Below are positions 54,792 through 63,202 of a stretch of 64,000 nt of DNA, in pieces (positions within the stretch are counted from its first letter, which is position 1; every line of letters begins with the position of its first letter). The DNA comes from DASXRA01 sp036502575. GTDB lineage: Bacteria; Actinomycetota; Actinomycetes; Mycobacteriales; Jatrophihabitantaceae. The position numbers and the translations under genes are program-made. The notes under the pieces are model-generated. The model ran no database searches. It saw only the letters and a program-made list of their open reading frames with translations, and had not been told where the DNA came from. The stretch lies in the NCBI GenBank assembly GCA_036502575.1, contig DASXYL010000053.1, positions 26,122 to 90,121 of the forward strand, read 5' to 3'.

Positions 54792-56327
54792 CTACCACTG
54801 AGCCAGCGCCTTCACGGTCTCGATCGTGTCGGCCTCGGCGGCGGTCTTGTCGTCGCGGTAGCGCAGCACGCGAGCGAACCGCAGCGCCAGCCCGCCCGGA
54901 TAGCGCGTCGAGTTCTGCAGCCCGTCGAACGCGATCTCGACGACTTGCTCGGGCCGCAGCTGCACCACCCACTGATCGGTCGGCCCGGCCGCCAGCTCGG
55001 TGAACCGCTTCGTCTGCCAGGTCAGCATCTCATCGGTCATGCCCTTGAACGTCTTGCCGAGCATGACGAACCCACCGGCCGGGTCACGGGCGCCCAGGTG
55101 GATGTTCGACAACCAGCCCTTTCGCCGGCCACTTCCCCACTCGACGGCCAGCACGACCAGGTCCAGCGTGTGCACCGGCTTGATCTTGAGCCAGCCGGCC
55201 CCGCGGCGACCGGCCTCGTACGGCGCGTCGAGCGACTTGGCCACCAGGCCTTCGTGGCCTTGGCGCAGCGTATCGGCGAGAAATTCGCGGGCCGCGGCCG
55301 GATCGGCAGTGATCAGCCGCCGCACCCGGTTGGCCTCGGGCACGATGCCGTCCAGCACGGCCAGGCGGTGCGAGGTGGGCTCGTCCAGGAGGTCCACGCC
55401 GTCGATGTGCAGCACGTCGAACACGAACGGCGTGATCGGGGTCGCCGTGCGTCCGGACGCGATGTCGCGGCGGCTGCCCACCCGGGACGCCGTGACCGCG
55501 AACGGCTGGGGTCGCCCGTCCGGGCGCAGCGCGATCGCCTCGGCGTCGGCGACCAGGGTCGCCACCGGCAGCGCGCGCACCAGCTCGACGACCTCGGGCA
55601 GCCGCACGGTCACGTCGTCCAGGGTCCGGGTGAACAGCCCGATCTCGCCGCCGTCGCGGTGGATCTGGATCCGCGCGCCGTCGAGCTTCCACTCGAACGC
55701 GGCTTGAGTGGCTGGCGCGCCGAGACGGGTCAATGCGTCGTCGGTGCTGCTCGCCGTCTGGGCCAGCATCGGGCTGACCGGGCGGCCCACCTCGAGCCGG
55801 AACGCGTCGAGTGCGCCCGGCCCGTCGTGCAGGACGGCCGCCGCAACCGCGGCCAGATCGCCCCGCAGCATCGCCGCCCGGCGCACCGCCGCCAACGGCA
55901 CCTCGACCGCCCGCGCCACCGCGTCGGCCATCACCCCGACCAGGGCGCCCTGACGCAGGTCCCCGCCGAGCAAGCGGCGCAGGAACTCCTGCTCGCGCGC
56001 CGTGGCCGCCCCGAACAGCGCCGCCAGCAGGTCACGGCGGCTCGCCTGCGAACCCGGCCCCGCCAGCCCCTTGATCTCGCTGAACGCCGCGTCGACTCCG
56101 CCGATGGTGAGCGTCGCCGCGGCCGCCGGCGGCCCGATGTCGCGCAACGCGGCCCAGCCGACCCCGATCTGGCGCTGCGGCAGTTCACCGGAGAGCCAGG
56201 ACGCGGCGACCGCCGCCTCGTCGGGCCCGAGTTGGCGCAGCAGAGCCGCCAGCCGGGCCACCTTGGCACCCCGCGCAGACGTCTGCGCGATCTCAGCGGA
56301 AGCAGCGGCCACGTCGTCGAGCAGCAT
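54792..56327 (-). CDS. ligB: ATP-dependent DNA ligase
   Basis: A 511-residue ligase of the LigB type (N-terminal DNA-binding, adenylation and OB domains, no polymerase or nuclease fusion). Nucleotidyltransferase motifs: adenylated Lys in FEWKLDGARIQIHR, motif III FVFDVLHIDG, motif IV GHEGLVAKSLDAPYEAGRRG, motif V WLKIKPVHTLDLVVLAVEWG. It seals nicks with ATP, in addition to the NAD-dependent LigA expected elsewhere. Its start lies 30 bp from the stop of the upstream M20 peptidase gene. Confidence 0.94.
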   Translation of the reverse strand: MLLDDVAAASAEIAQTSARGAKVARLAALLRQLGPDEAAVAASWLSGELPQRQIGVGWAALRDIGPPAAAATLTIGGVDAAFSEIKGLAGPGSQASRRDLLAALFGAATAREQEFLRRLLGGDLRQGALVGVMADAVARAVEVPLAAVRRAAMLRGDLAAVAAAVLHDGPGALDAFRLEVGRPVSPMLAQTASSTDDALTRLGAPATQAAFEWKLDGARIQIHRDGGEIGLFTRTLDDVTVRLPEVVELVRALPVATLVADAEAIALRPDGRPQPFAVTASRVGSRRDIASGRTATPITPFVFDVLHIDGVDLLDEPTSHRLAVLDGIVPEANRVRRLITADPAAAREFLADTLRQGHEGLVAKSLDAPYEAGRRGAGWLKIKPVHTLDLVVLAVEWGSGRRKGWLSNIHLGARDPAGGFVMLGKTFKGMTDEMLTWQTKRFTELAAGPTDQWVVQLRPEQVVEIAFDGLQNSTRYPGGLALRFARVLRYRDDKTAAEADTIETVKALAQW

Positions 56328-56357
56328 GCGGGCAGGATGCCACGGCCCGCCGACACG

Positions 56358-57662
56358 TCAGCAGGCTGACAGGAACCGATCCAGCACCCGGACGCCGAAG
56401 TGCAGCCCGTCGACGGGCACCCGCTCGTCGATCCCGTGGAAGAGCGCGGCGAAGTCGAGGTCCGGTGGCAGCCGCAGCGGCGAGAACCCGTAGCAGCGGA
56501 CGCCGAGCAACGAGAACGACTTCGCGTCGGTGCCGCCGCTCATCAGGTACGGCACCGGACGCGCGCCCGGGTCCTCAGCCCGCAACGCGGCCGCCATCTC
56601 GTCGACCAACGCGCCGTCGAAGCTCGTCTCGACGGCGATGTCGCGCACGATCGTCTCGCGGGTGACCCCGTCGCCGATCAGCTCGTCGATGGTGGCGAGC
56701 AGCTGCTCCTCCTGCCCGGGCAGGAACCGCGTGTCGATCGTCGCCTCGGCGGTCGAGGGGATCACGTTGGTTTTGTAGCCGGCCTCGAGCATGGTCGGAT
56801 TCGCGGTGTTGCGGACCGACGCGCCGATGAACCGTGCGATCGTGCCGAGCTTGGCGAGCCCGGGCGCGGGATCGTCCGGATCGATCTCCACCCCGGACGT
56901 CTCGGCTGCTTCCGCTAAGAACCGGCGCATCGTGTCGGTGACCACGACCGGGAACTCATGCGCCCCGATCCGCGTGACCGCGGCGGCGAGCCGGGTCACG
57001 GCGTTGTCGTCGTGCAGCATCGACCCGTGGCCGGGGCGTCCCTTCGCCCGTAGCCGCAGCCAGTTGATGCCCTTCTCGGCGGTCTGGATCAGGTAGAGGC
57101 GCAGGTCGCCCCCGACCGAGACGCTGTAGCCGCCCACCTCGCTGATCGCCTCGGTGCAGTCAGCGAAAAGATCCGGGTGGTTGTCCACCAGCCAGTGCGC
57201 GCCCTTGCGCCCACCGGCCTCCTCGTCGGGGACGAAGGCCAGCACGATGTCGCGCGGCGGCTTGCGGCCGGTGCGGGCCCACTCGCGGACGAGGGCGAGC
57301 GTCATCACGTCCATGTCCTTCATGTCGATCGCGCCACGGCCCCATACGTAGCCGTCGCGGACCTCGCCACCGAACGGGTCCACCGACCATTCGCTCGCGT
57401 CGGCGGGAACGACGTCGAGGTGGCCGTGGATGAGCAGCGGCTTGCGCGTCGGATCGCTGCCCTCGATGCGCGCGATCGTCGAGGCCCGCCCCGGTTCGGA
57501 CTCCAGGATCTGCGAGGCGATACCGACCTCGTCCAAGCGCGCGGCCACCCACTCGGCTGCGGGGCGTTCGGGGTGGGTCGGGTTGGACGTGTTGATGCGG
57601 ATCAGGTCGGACAGCAGGGGGACGACCTCGTGCTGTGCGGTCGGCGTCGACGCAGCGTTCAT
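56358..57662 (-). CDS. M20-family metallopeptidase
   Basis: A 434-residue di-zinc peptidase or deacylase of the ArgE/DapE/CPG2 group. Metal ligands are in LLIHGHLDVVPAD (His, Asp), GRGAIDMKDMDVM (bridging Asp), VPDEEAGGRKGAHW (catalytic Glu and ligand), and the C-terminal ALFHGIDERVPVDGL (His). A lid domain lies at residues ~185-310 (GRPGHGSMLHDDNAVTRLAA). It is cytoplasmic, and the substrate cannot be read from sequence. ATG at 57662; a longer frame to 57737 is not favoured. Confidence 0.9.
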   Translation of the reverse strand: MNAASTPTAQHEVVPLLSDLIRINTSNPTHPERPAAEWVAARLDEVGIASQILESEPGRASTIARIEGSDPTRKPLLIHGHLDVVPADASEWSVDPFGGEVRDGYVWGRGAIDMKDMDVMTLALVREWARTGRKPPRDIVLAFVPDEEAGGRKGAHWLVDNHPDLFADCTEAISEVGGYSVSVGGDLRLYLIQTAEKGINWLRLRAKGRPGHGSMLHDDNAVTRLAAAVTRIGAHEFPVVVTDTMRRFLAEAAETSGVEIDPDDPAPGLAKLGTIARFIGASVRNTANPTMLEAGYKTNVIPSTAEATIDTRFLPGQEEQLLATIDELIGDGVTRETIVRDIAVETSFDGALVDEMAAALRAEDPGARPVPYLMSGGTDAKSFSLLGVRCYGFSPLRLPPDLDFAALFHGIDERVPVDGLHFGVRVLDRFLSAC

Positions 57663-57699
57663 GACGTCGTTCCTACCAGGCTGACCGACGAGGGGGCGA

Positions 57700-58707
57700 T
57701 CAGCGAACGCGCCGGCCGCCCCGCAGTCCGGCGGCAACGACGACGCCGCTCACCGCGAACGTGAAGCCCAGCACCAGTGCGACGAGCAGCAACGAGTCGT
57801 CAGCTCCGACCGCAGACTTGGCCGCGAGGTTCTTCAGGTGCTCGGTCTTGTCCTTCGACGAGGTGGTCGCTCGGGTCCCATCCCCGCCGCCGCCTCCGGT
57901 CTGGGTCGACGTCGGGGGTACGCCGGTCGAGCTCGACGGCGTCGTGGGAGGCGTGACACCCGACGGTGGGGCCGATGTCGGTCCGGGCGCATGACTCACG
58001 GCGTTGCCCGGGCCGTTTGCCGCTAGCGAGTTGAGCGGCGGGATGACGCTGGCTCCGCCGTCGGACGGCGGCGGTGTACCGGCGGACGGATCGGGCGTGC
58101 CGGTCGAGTTCGGCTCGGTCGGATTCGCGGTCGGCGTTGTGGACGGCGTCGAGGAGTCCGGCGGCGACGCCGGAGCCGAGTCGGTCGGCGCGGGACTCGT
58201 GTTGCCCGGCGGGGGCGTCGTGGCCGGCGGGCTGACGTGCGTCGGAGGCTCGCGGCCCGGCGGCGAGCCCGAATTCTTCACCGGGCCTCCGATGGTAGGC
58301 AGCCCGACCGGCGGCGGGACGCTACCGCCGTCTGACGACGTCGGCGCGGACGTCGGATCGGAGGACGTGGGGTCACCCGGAGCGGGGTTCGGATCGGTAC
58401 CGGTCGGCGTAGTGGTCGGCTCGTCGCTCGCTGTAGTGCTGCCGGGGGTACTCGGCTGCGAGGTATCGGTGGGCGTGCATGTCGGCGGGTCCGAGCTGCT
58501 CGGTGTTGAACCCGCCTCACCCGGCGCCTCGATGGGAACGGTGTTCGCAGGCGGCGTGGGCGCCGAGCTCGTGGTCGGGTCGGCACAGGGGGCGGGGCCT
58601 TCGCCGGCGCTCGCGCCCTTACCGGGCAGGAGAACCGCCAGGGTCACCGCCGCTGCAACCCACAGCGCGACGATAAACGCCCCGCTGAGCCGATTACGGC
58701 GTGTCAT
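57700..58707 (-). CDS. Pro/Thr/Ser-rich surface protein with C-terminal membrane anchor
   Basis: A 335-residue protein. N-terminal signal helix (GAFIVALWVAAAVTLAVLLP), a ~230-residue low-complexity stalk of Pro, Thr, Ser, Gly and Asp, a short charged segment (SSKDKTEHLKNLAAKSAVGA) and a C-terminal helix (LLLVALVLGFTFAVSGVVVA) followed by RGGRRVR. The layout is that of a mucin-like wall-spanning stalk anchored in the membrane; there is no LPXTG sorting motif. Two Cys (PCADP and PTCTP) lie near the N-terminus. Function unknown. The 249-bp gap to the tRNA gene shows nothing else definable. Confidence 0.75.
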   Translation of the reverse strand: MTRRNRLSGAFIVALWVAAAVTLAVLLPGKGASAGEGPAPCADPTTSSAPTPPANTVPIEAPGEAGSTPSSSDPPTCTPTDTSQPSTPGSTTASDEPTTTPTGTDPNPAPGDPTSSDPTSAPTSSDGGSVPPPVGLPTIGGPVKNSGSPPGREPPTHVSPPATTPPPGNTSPAPTDSAPASPPDSSTPSTTPTANPTEPNSTGTPDPSAGTPPPSDGGASVIPPLNSLAANGPGNAVSHAPGPTSAPPSGVTPPTTPSSSTGVPPTSTQTGGGGGDGTRATTSSKDKTEHLKNLAAKSAVGADDSLLLVALVLGFTFAVSGVVVAAGLRGGRRVR

Positions 58708-58956
58708 GCGACCGTCGATCCTCTGTGTCCATTCCCTGGCCGTCTGACCAGGGGATCGTGTGTGCCCAGCGTACGACTGTCCAACGAGTCTGCCGATCTT
58801 GCGGTTCGCCCGATGTTAGTCCCGCCTGAGCAGGATAGCCGCGCGTGACCGATCGGAGAACTCAAAGCGGTGAGAATGTTGCCCGATGTCGCGCGACTGC
58901 GCATCCGATGGCGGTCCGGGGCGGCACCGGCGATGGGCTAGACTCGCTAGTCGCTC

Positions 58957-59041
58957 GTCCGGGTGGCGGAATGGCAGACGCGCTAGCTTGAGGTGCTAGT
59001 GCCCTTTAACGGGCGTGGGGGTTCAAGTCCCCCCTCGGACA
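58957..59041 (+). tRNA. tRNA-Leu (anticodon GAG)
   Basis: Class II tRNA. Acceptor GTCCGGG pairs with CTCGGAC (one G-U) with discriminator A at 59041; the D-arm is GTGGCGGAATGGCAGACGC; anticodon stem CTAGC/GCTAG closes loop TTGAGGT with GAG at 34-36; the long variable arm GTGCCCTTTAACGGGCGT and T-arm GGGGGTTCAAGTCCCCC complete it. CCA is not encoded. It reads CUC/CUU leucine codons. It stands at the start of an accessory region with VapBC, a broken Wadjet locus and an IS end, so it may be the island's integration site. Confidence 0.95.
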
Positions 59042-59046
59042 CACAC

Positions 59047-59080
59047 AGAGGCCCCAGAATCTGGGGCCTCTAGTCATTTT
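59047..59080 (+). terminator. Terminator after tRNA-Leu
   Basis: AGAGGCCCCAG (59047-59057), loop AAT, CTGGGGCCTCT (59061-59071), then AGTCATTTT. An 11-bp perfect stem with a short T-run directly downstream of the tRNA. The remaining ~180 bases to vapB contain no other definable feature. Confidence 0.85.
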
Positions 59081-59262
59081 CAGAGGTAGGAGCCGCCGCC
59101 CAGCGGACGGCCCGCTCGACTTGTACGCAGTGCGAACCGGTTGGTCCCCTGGCGGTCCCCGCCGGTCGCACGAGCTTCGATCCGTCTACCGCGCGCTGCC
59201 CTGATCCGTCGCGCGCGACGACGTACGATCGACGCAACGACGTCAATGGAGCGGAAGGCGTG

Positions 59263-59463
59263 ATGACTGCGAGCAGCGCACCCCAGCCCTGGCCCTACCC
59301 GCGGGCGGCCAAGCCGTCCCTGGACGAGCTCGCGGCCGCCAAGGGCATCACCAGGCCGGTAACCATCGCCGATCTTCCACGCGCGGACATCTTCGACACC
59401 GACGAGGAACTCGACGAATTCCTCGCCTTCGTCCGCGAACAGCGTCACGAGCAGCTCGCCTGA
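59263..59463 (+). CDS. vapB: Antitoxin of a VapBC-type module
   Basis: A 66-residue protein 6 bp upstream of a PIN-domain toxin gene. The N-terminus is polar and Pro-rich (SSAPQPWPYPRAAKPSLDEL), the C-terminus acidic (DIFDTDEELDEFLAFVREQR), as expected for the segment that wraps the toxin. A ribbon-helix-helix or AbrB fold is not obvious, so the antitoxin subclass is open. GGAAGG lies 5 nt before the ATG; a GTG at 59260 is also possible. The antitoxin-first order is typical. Confidence 0.72.
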   Translation: MTASSAPQPWPYPRAAKPSLDELAAAKGITRPVTIADLPRADIFDTDEELDEFLAFVREQRHEQLA

Positions 59464-59469
59464 ACCCCT

Positions 59470-59868
59470 GTGACCGTCGTCCTCGATACCGACGTCGCCT
59501 CCCTGCTGATCAAGCAACGCCTGCCGGCATGGCTGACCGCGCGCCTCGACGCCGAGCCACTCTGCATCACCTTCGTCACGCTCGCCGAGCTGACCCAATG
59601 GGCAGAATTGCGCCGCTGGGGTACAGCTAGGCGTGCCTCACTGCACAGCTGGCTTGACGAGGTGCCGGTGCTGCCCGGCAGCGAGGCGGTCGCCAGCCGA
59701 TGGGGCGCCATCTCCGCGAACGCACGCCGACGCGGCAGGCCCCGCCCGCAAAACGACACATGGGTAGCTGCGTGCTGCCTTGAGTACGAGCTCCCGCTCG
59801 CAACCCGGAACACAAAGGACTTCGACGACTTCGTTCAACACGAAGGACTGATCGTGATCGGTAGCTAA
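59470..59868 (+). CDS. vapC: PIN-domain ribonuclease toxin VapC
   Basis: A 132-residue PIN nuclease. The acidic metal site is complete: Asp in VVLDTDVASLL, Glu in FVTLAELTQW, Asp in RPQNDTWVAACCL and Asp in RNTKDFDDF. VapC toxins cleave tRNA or rRNA when freed from the antitoxin. GTG start at 59470, 6 bp after the antitoxin stop. The module is 107 bp upstream of a Wadjet jetA gene, a common companion arrangement in defence islands. Confidence 0.9.
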   Translation: MTVVLDTDVASLLIKQRLPAWLTARLDAEPLCITFVTLAELTQWAELRRWGTARRASLHSWLDEVPVLPGSEAVASRWGAISANARRRGRPRPQNDTWVAACCLEYELPLATRNTKDFDDFVQHEGLIVIGS

Positions 59869-59975
59869 CCGTCCGATTGCGCACAGTCCCTGCCGCCTAT
59901 CAAGAACCGTCCGCTCGGCCCGGGATTCTGTCTGCATCCCGAGTTACTGTAGCCGCGCCCGGGAGGGGTGATCAG

Positions 59976-61544
59976 GTGAGCGACATCGCTGGCGAGCTGT
60001 CGCGCGTCCGGGACGCGTTTGACAAGCCCACGCTGCGCCTGCTCGACCGCAGGTACTCCCCGCTGGTGCTTGCAGTCTTCCGGCTGTCGTTCTCCCGTGA
60101 CCAGCGCTCGGTCCCAGCTGAACGTCTCCACGCGGCCGTCAGCACCTACCTCGAGGAACTCGCCGCTAGTGGCGAGGACAAGCTCCCTCCCAACGCGACC
60201 GGTCGCGGGCTGTGCGTGCAATGGATGAGGGATCAGTGGCTGTTCCGGACCATCGGCGACAGCGGTACCGAGGAGTACTCGCTCACCTCGCACGCGATGG
60301 AGGCGCTGGATCTGGTCGCGACCCTCTCGCGCGAGCGGGCGCTCATCAGCGAGTCCCGCATCAACACCATCCTCGCTGCCGTACGGCGCATGGCCACCGA
60401 GGCGAACCCCGACCGCCAGTCACGCATCGACCGACTCGATGCTCAGATCGCGCAGCTGACCGCCGAACGCGACCGGCTTGCAGCCGGCGGGGAACTCGCC
60501 GCTGCCTCCGACGACCAGATGGTCGACGGCTACGTCGACATCCTCGCGCTCATCGGTCAGCTCCCGTCCGACTTCAAGCGTGTCGAGGAGTCCGTACTGG
60601 CAATGCACCGGCAGGTCATCGCCGACTTCCGCAACGAGGACCGGCCCATCGCCGACGTCCTCACCGAGTACCTGCGCAAGACCGACGAGCTCACGACTCT
60701 CACCGCCGAAGGCCGCGCGTTCGACGGCGCGTTCGGCCTCCTGCGCGACGAGGCGCTGATGCTCGACCTGCGCAGAGACCTGCAAACAATCCTCGACCAC
60801 CCGTTCGCGGCTGCGCTGACCCCCGCCGAGCAGCGCGACTTCCGCGGCGCGGTCACTGTCCTGCGCCGGGGTATCGATGACGTCCTCAACCAGCGCGCCC
60901 GGCTGTCCACGACGCTGCGCGATCACATCGTCAACCACAACACCGTCCGCGACCGCGAACTCGACGCGACGCTGCGGGCCATCGACCAACAGCTGGCCAT
61001 CTGGATGGGGAACGCCGGCCCGCGCGCCGCAGTCGGGGTGCCGCTCATTCCCGAACAGATCACCACTGACCACCTGCGCGAGCGGTTCTACGACCCCGAC
61101 AACGACGTCCCACCGCCACCGCTGGAGGACGTGTCCGGCGAGGCCCCGGGCGAGCCCGACCTCGACGCGATCCGCCGTCAAGGCGGGCCCACGCTTGCAC
61201 AGCTGCGCCGCGAGCTCATCGACGCCATCGAAGCCGGCAACGCCGATAATGCCGCCACGGTGTTCAACGCCTTGCCGGACTCTCTGCGCCGCCCGGTCGA
61301 GGTCCTGGGCTTGCTCCAGGTCCTCGCCGCGGTTGCCAACCACCCCGAGGGCGGCGAGCCGGTCGTCGGCTCTGTGCACCCAGTCGATGTGGACGTCGAC
61401 GTCATGGTTGGCGACGCGCCGTACGACAGCTTCCACACGGTGCGCCCAGACAGCACAGCCCGGACGTTCCTGGTGGCCCGTCGCGAGCTGAACCTCGACG
61501 ACGCGCGAGCACTCGCCGCCGCTGACGAAGGACCCATCTCATGA
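59976..61544 (+). CDS. jetA: Wadjet anti-plasmid protein JetA (DUF3375)
   Basis: A 522-residue protein matching the DUF3375/JetA kleisin-like subunit of Wadjet, the SMC-type system that extrudes and cleaves circular plasmids. Recognisable segments: TLRLLDRRYSPLVLAVFRLS, CVQWMRDQWLFR, EEYSLTSHAMEALDLVATLS, DRLDAQIAQLTAERDRLAAG, a charged coiled-coil middle and HLRERFYDPDNDVPPPPLED. GTG at 59976 with GGGAGGGG 10 nt upstream. It appears full length, but its operon partners are damaged: jetB is cut in mid-gene and jetC and jetD are absent, so on its own it should not give defence. ATGA overlap with jetB. Confidence 0.87.
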   Translation: MSDIAGELSRVRDAFDKPTLRLLDRRYSPLVLAVFRLSFSRDQRSVPAERLHAAVSTYLEELAASGEDKLPPNATGRGLCVQWMRDQWLFRTIGDSGTEEYSLTSHAMEALDLVATLSRERALISESRINTILAAVRRMATEANPDRQSRIDRLDAQIAQLTAERDRLAAGGELAAASDDQMVDGYVDILALIGQLPSDFKRVEESVLAMHRQVIADFRNEDRPIADVLTEYLRKTDELTTLTAEGRAFDGAFGLLRDEALMLDLRRDLQTILDHPFAAALTPAEQRDFRGAVTVLRRGIDDVLNQRARLSTTLRDHIVNHNTVRDRELDATLRAIDQQLAIWMGNAGPRAAVGVPLIPEQITTDHLRERFYDPDNDVPPPPLEDVSGEAPGEPDLDAIRRQGGPTLAQLRRELIDAIEAGNADNAATVFNALPDSLRRPVEVLGLLQVLAAVANHPEGGEPVVGSVHPVDVDVDVMVGDAPYDSFHTVRPDSTARTFLVARRELNLDDARALAAADEGPIS

Positions 61545-62002
61545 CAGCCGCCAACAGCCCCGACCCCGATGACCGCGACGACGTCGACCGTCCGGACATT
61601 CTCGAACGCGGTGCAGACGACGTCGCCGGCGCGGACGCCGGGTCGACCCCATCCTGGGTGGACCTCCTCACCGACGACGACGCCGAGCCGGAGGAGGCGA
61701 CCAGCGCATCGCTGTTCGAAGGCGACACTGGTGGGCTGAACATCGCACAACGCAAGACGCTTGTCGCGCTCCTGAAGAACCGGTTCATCACTGCAGCCAA
61801 ATCTCCCGCTGAGTGGCGCACCCTTATCGACTCCGAGCAGCTGCTCCGGTCACGCTTCAACGACCTGTTCCTCGACCTGTACCTGGACCGCGTCCGCGGT
61901 GTCGCGTTCAAACGCCAGGCCGTCCCTGAAGCAGGCGGCAAGTTCCCGACCCTGCTCCACGACACCGCCTGGGGCCGAGAAGAGACGATCTTGCTGATCT
62001 TC
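61541..62002 (+). pseudogene. jetB: Wadjet JetB (DUF4194), truncated after ~154 codons
   Basis: Starts in an ATGA overlap with jetA. After a ~60-residue acidic leader it follows the DUF4194/JetB pattern (QRKTLVALLKNRFITAAKSP; FLDLYLDRVRGVAFKRQAVP; TLLHDTAWGREETILLIF). At about 62002 the similarity stops abruptly: the frame continues with an unrelated PPSARLAPPHTSS tail to a stop at 62173. From the same point the +1 frame encodes kinase sequence. About half of JetB, including its C-terminal winged-helix part, is missing. The junction was probably formed by a deletion or illegitimate recombination. Confidence 0.82.
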
Positions 62003-62547
62003 CCGCCCTCGGCGAGGCTCGCGCCACCGCACACGTCGTCCATCCCGGAACCGTCAGGATCTACAACGTCGTCGAGGACGACGGCTGCCCCTGGATCGCC
62101 ATGGAGCCGCTGTCGGGCCGGACCCTTCAGGAGGCGCTGCGCGCGGACGGGCCACTGCCCGTCGACGAGGTGACACGAGTCGGCGTGGGCCTTCTCGACG
62201 TCTTGCGGGCAACGCACCGGGCCGGCCTCGTGCATCGCGACGTCAAGCCGGGCAACGTGCACCTCTGCGACGGCGGCCGGATCGTCCTCACCGACTTCGG
62301 CGTGGCGTGCACCCTCGAGACCGCAGCCTCGGCGAACGGAGCGTTCGCCGGCAGCCCGGCCTACGTCTCGCCGGAACGGCTGGAGGGTCGCGCGTTCGGG
62401 CCGGCGTCGGACCTGTTCTCCCTCGGCGCGACGCTGTTCATGGCGGTCGAGGGCAGACCGTCCTTCGACCGGGGCTCGCTGCTCGCCACGTTCACCGCCA
62501 TTGCCGAAGGCTCGCCGGCGCCGTTCGTGCGCGCCGGCCCGCTGCGG
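62003..62547 (+). pseudogene. Ser/Thr protein kinase fragment lacking both ends
   Basis: The frame from ~62003 reads GEARATAHVVHPGTVRIYNV, then IAMEPLSGRTLQEAL, LVHRDVKPGNVHL (catalytic loop), LTDFGVACTL, AGSPAYVSPERLEG (activation segment) and ASDLFSLGATLFMAVEG. This is the kinase domain from helix C to about helix G of a Hanks-type kinase. The glycine loop and the ATP-binding Lys are absent because the fragment starts in jetB. After RAGPLR (62547) similarity ends and the frame runs on into antisense of another gene fragment. It cannot make an active kinase. Confidence 0.82.
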
Positions 62548-62664
62548 ATCCGTGGCGCGGCGGGCCGCAACGAGCTCCTGCACGAGCGCGGGGTCGACGA
62601 CGGATGCCCCCTTGACGATCCGCTCGACCGTCTCGATGAACTCGTCGACATCGGTGACGCGCGG
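62545..62664 (-). pseudogene. NarL/LuxR-family response-regulator fragment (inverted)
   Basis: On the minus strand a 39-codon stretch reads VTDVDEFIETVERIVKGASV, then VDPALVQELVAARRATDP. This is the characteristic end of the receiver domain and linker before the LuxR helix-turn-helix in actinobacterial NarL-type regulators. The helix-turn-helix should follow at lower coordinates but the kinase fragment begins there instead. Upstream the receiver domain is missing too. The two fragments abut within ~3 bp, tail to tail. The ~200 bases from 62665 to 62864 hold no gene I can support. Confidence 0.72.
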
Positions 62665-62864
62665 CGTAGCGGCGCACGTGACCTCGCTGTCGGCTCTGAC
62701 CGCCGGATCGCCCCCCTCGTGGGATGGTCGGGATTCGGGGTAACCGGTATGCGAGTTGGCCGCCAGCCGGGGCGACAATGTGACCGGCGTCACCGATCGT
62801 AGTTGGCATGACTACGACCGCCTCCGCACGGCGACGTGACATCGGTGTGCGATGCGAGGCAGCC

Positions 62865-63059
62865 ATGAGAATCCCCGCCCGACACCTGGTCGTCGGAGAC
62901 GTCCTTCGAATCAACGACTGGAGACTGCACGTCGTAGCGGTCGAGCACGACCGGGCGACCGCGGTGCTCACCTCGGAGTTCGAGTTCCTGCTCCACTACA
63001 CGCGGGACGACTCCGTCGATGTGGTCGGCGCCGTCCAGCAGGCACCAGCAGCTGCATGA
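62865..63059 (+). CDS. Small protein of unknown function
   Basis: A 64-residue protein beginning RIPARHLVVGDVLRINDWRL, followed by HVVAVEHDRATAVLTSEFEF and LLHYTRDDSVDVVG. The RxxHLxxGDVL opening and short beta-strand pattern resemble a small barrel such as that seen at the start of Hint-like or SH3-like domains, but I cannot assign a family. GAGG lies 6 nt before the ATG, and codon use is like its neighbours. It lies between gene fragments and the VIT-family gene. Confidence 0.5.
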   Translation: MRIPARHLVVGDVLRINDWRLHVVAVEHDRATAVLTSEFEFLLHYTRDDSVDVVGAVQQAPAAA

Positions 63060-63202
63060 GGGCCGGGTATGTGTGCGCGTCCGTCCAAGTGGACAGTCGC
63101 GAGACCTGCAGCTACCAGGAATGGCAGGAGTTCCGCTACCGCACCCGGCGGACTGAGGCTGGCCTGGATTGCCGGCGGGCTCCCAGCCGGGATCCTGACG
63201 CT

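Noticed and set aside
62101..62802. 233-codon frame as a complete Ser/Thr kinase gene
   Set aside because: It starts inside the catalytic domain without the nucleotide-binding lobe, and its last ~85 codons are antisense to a response-regulator fragment. Annotated as a fragment instead.
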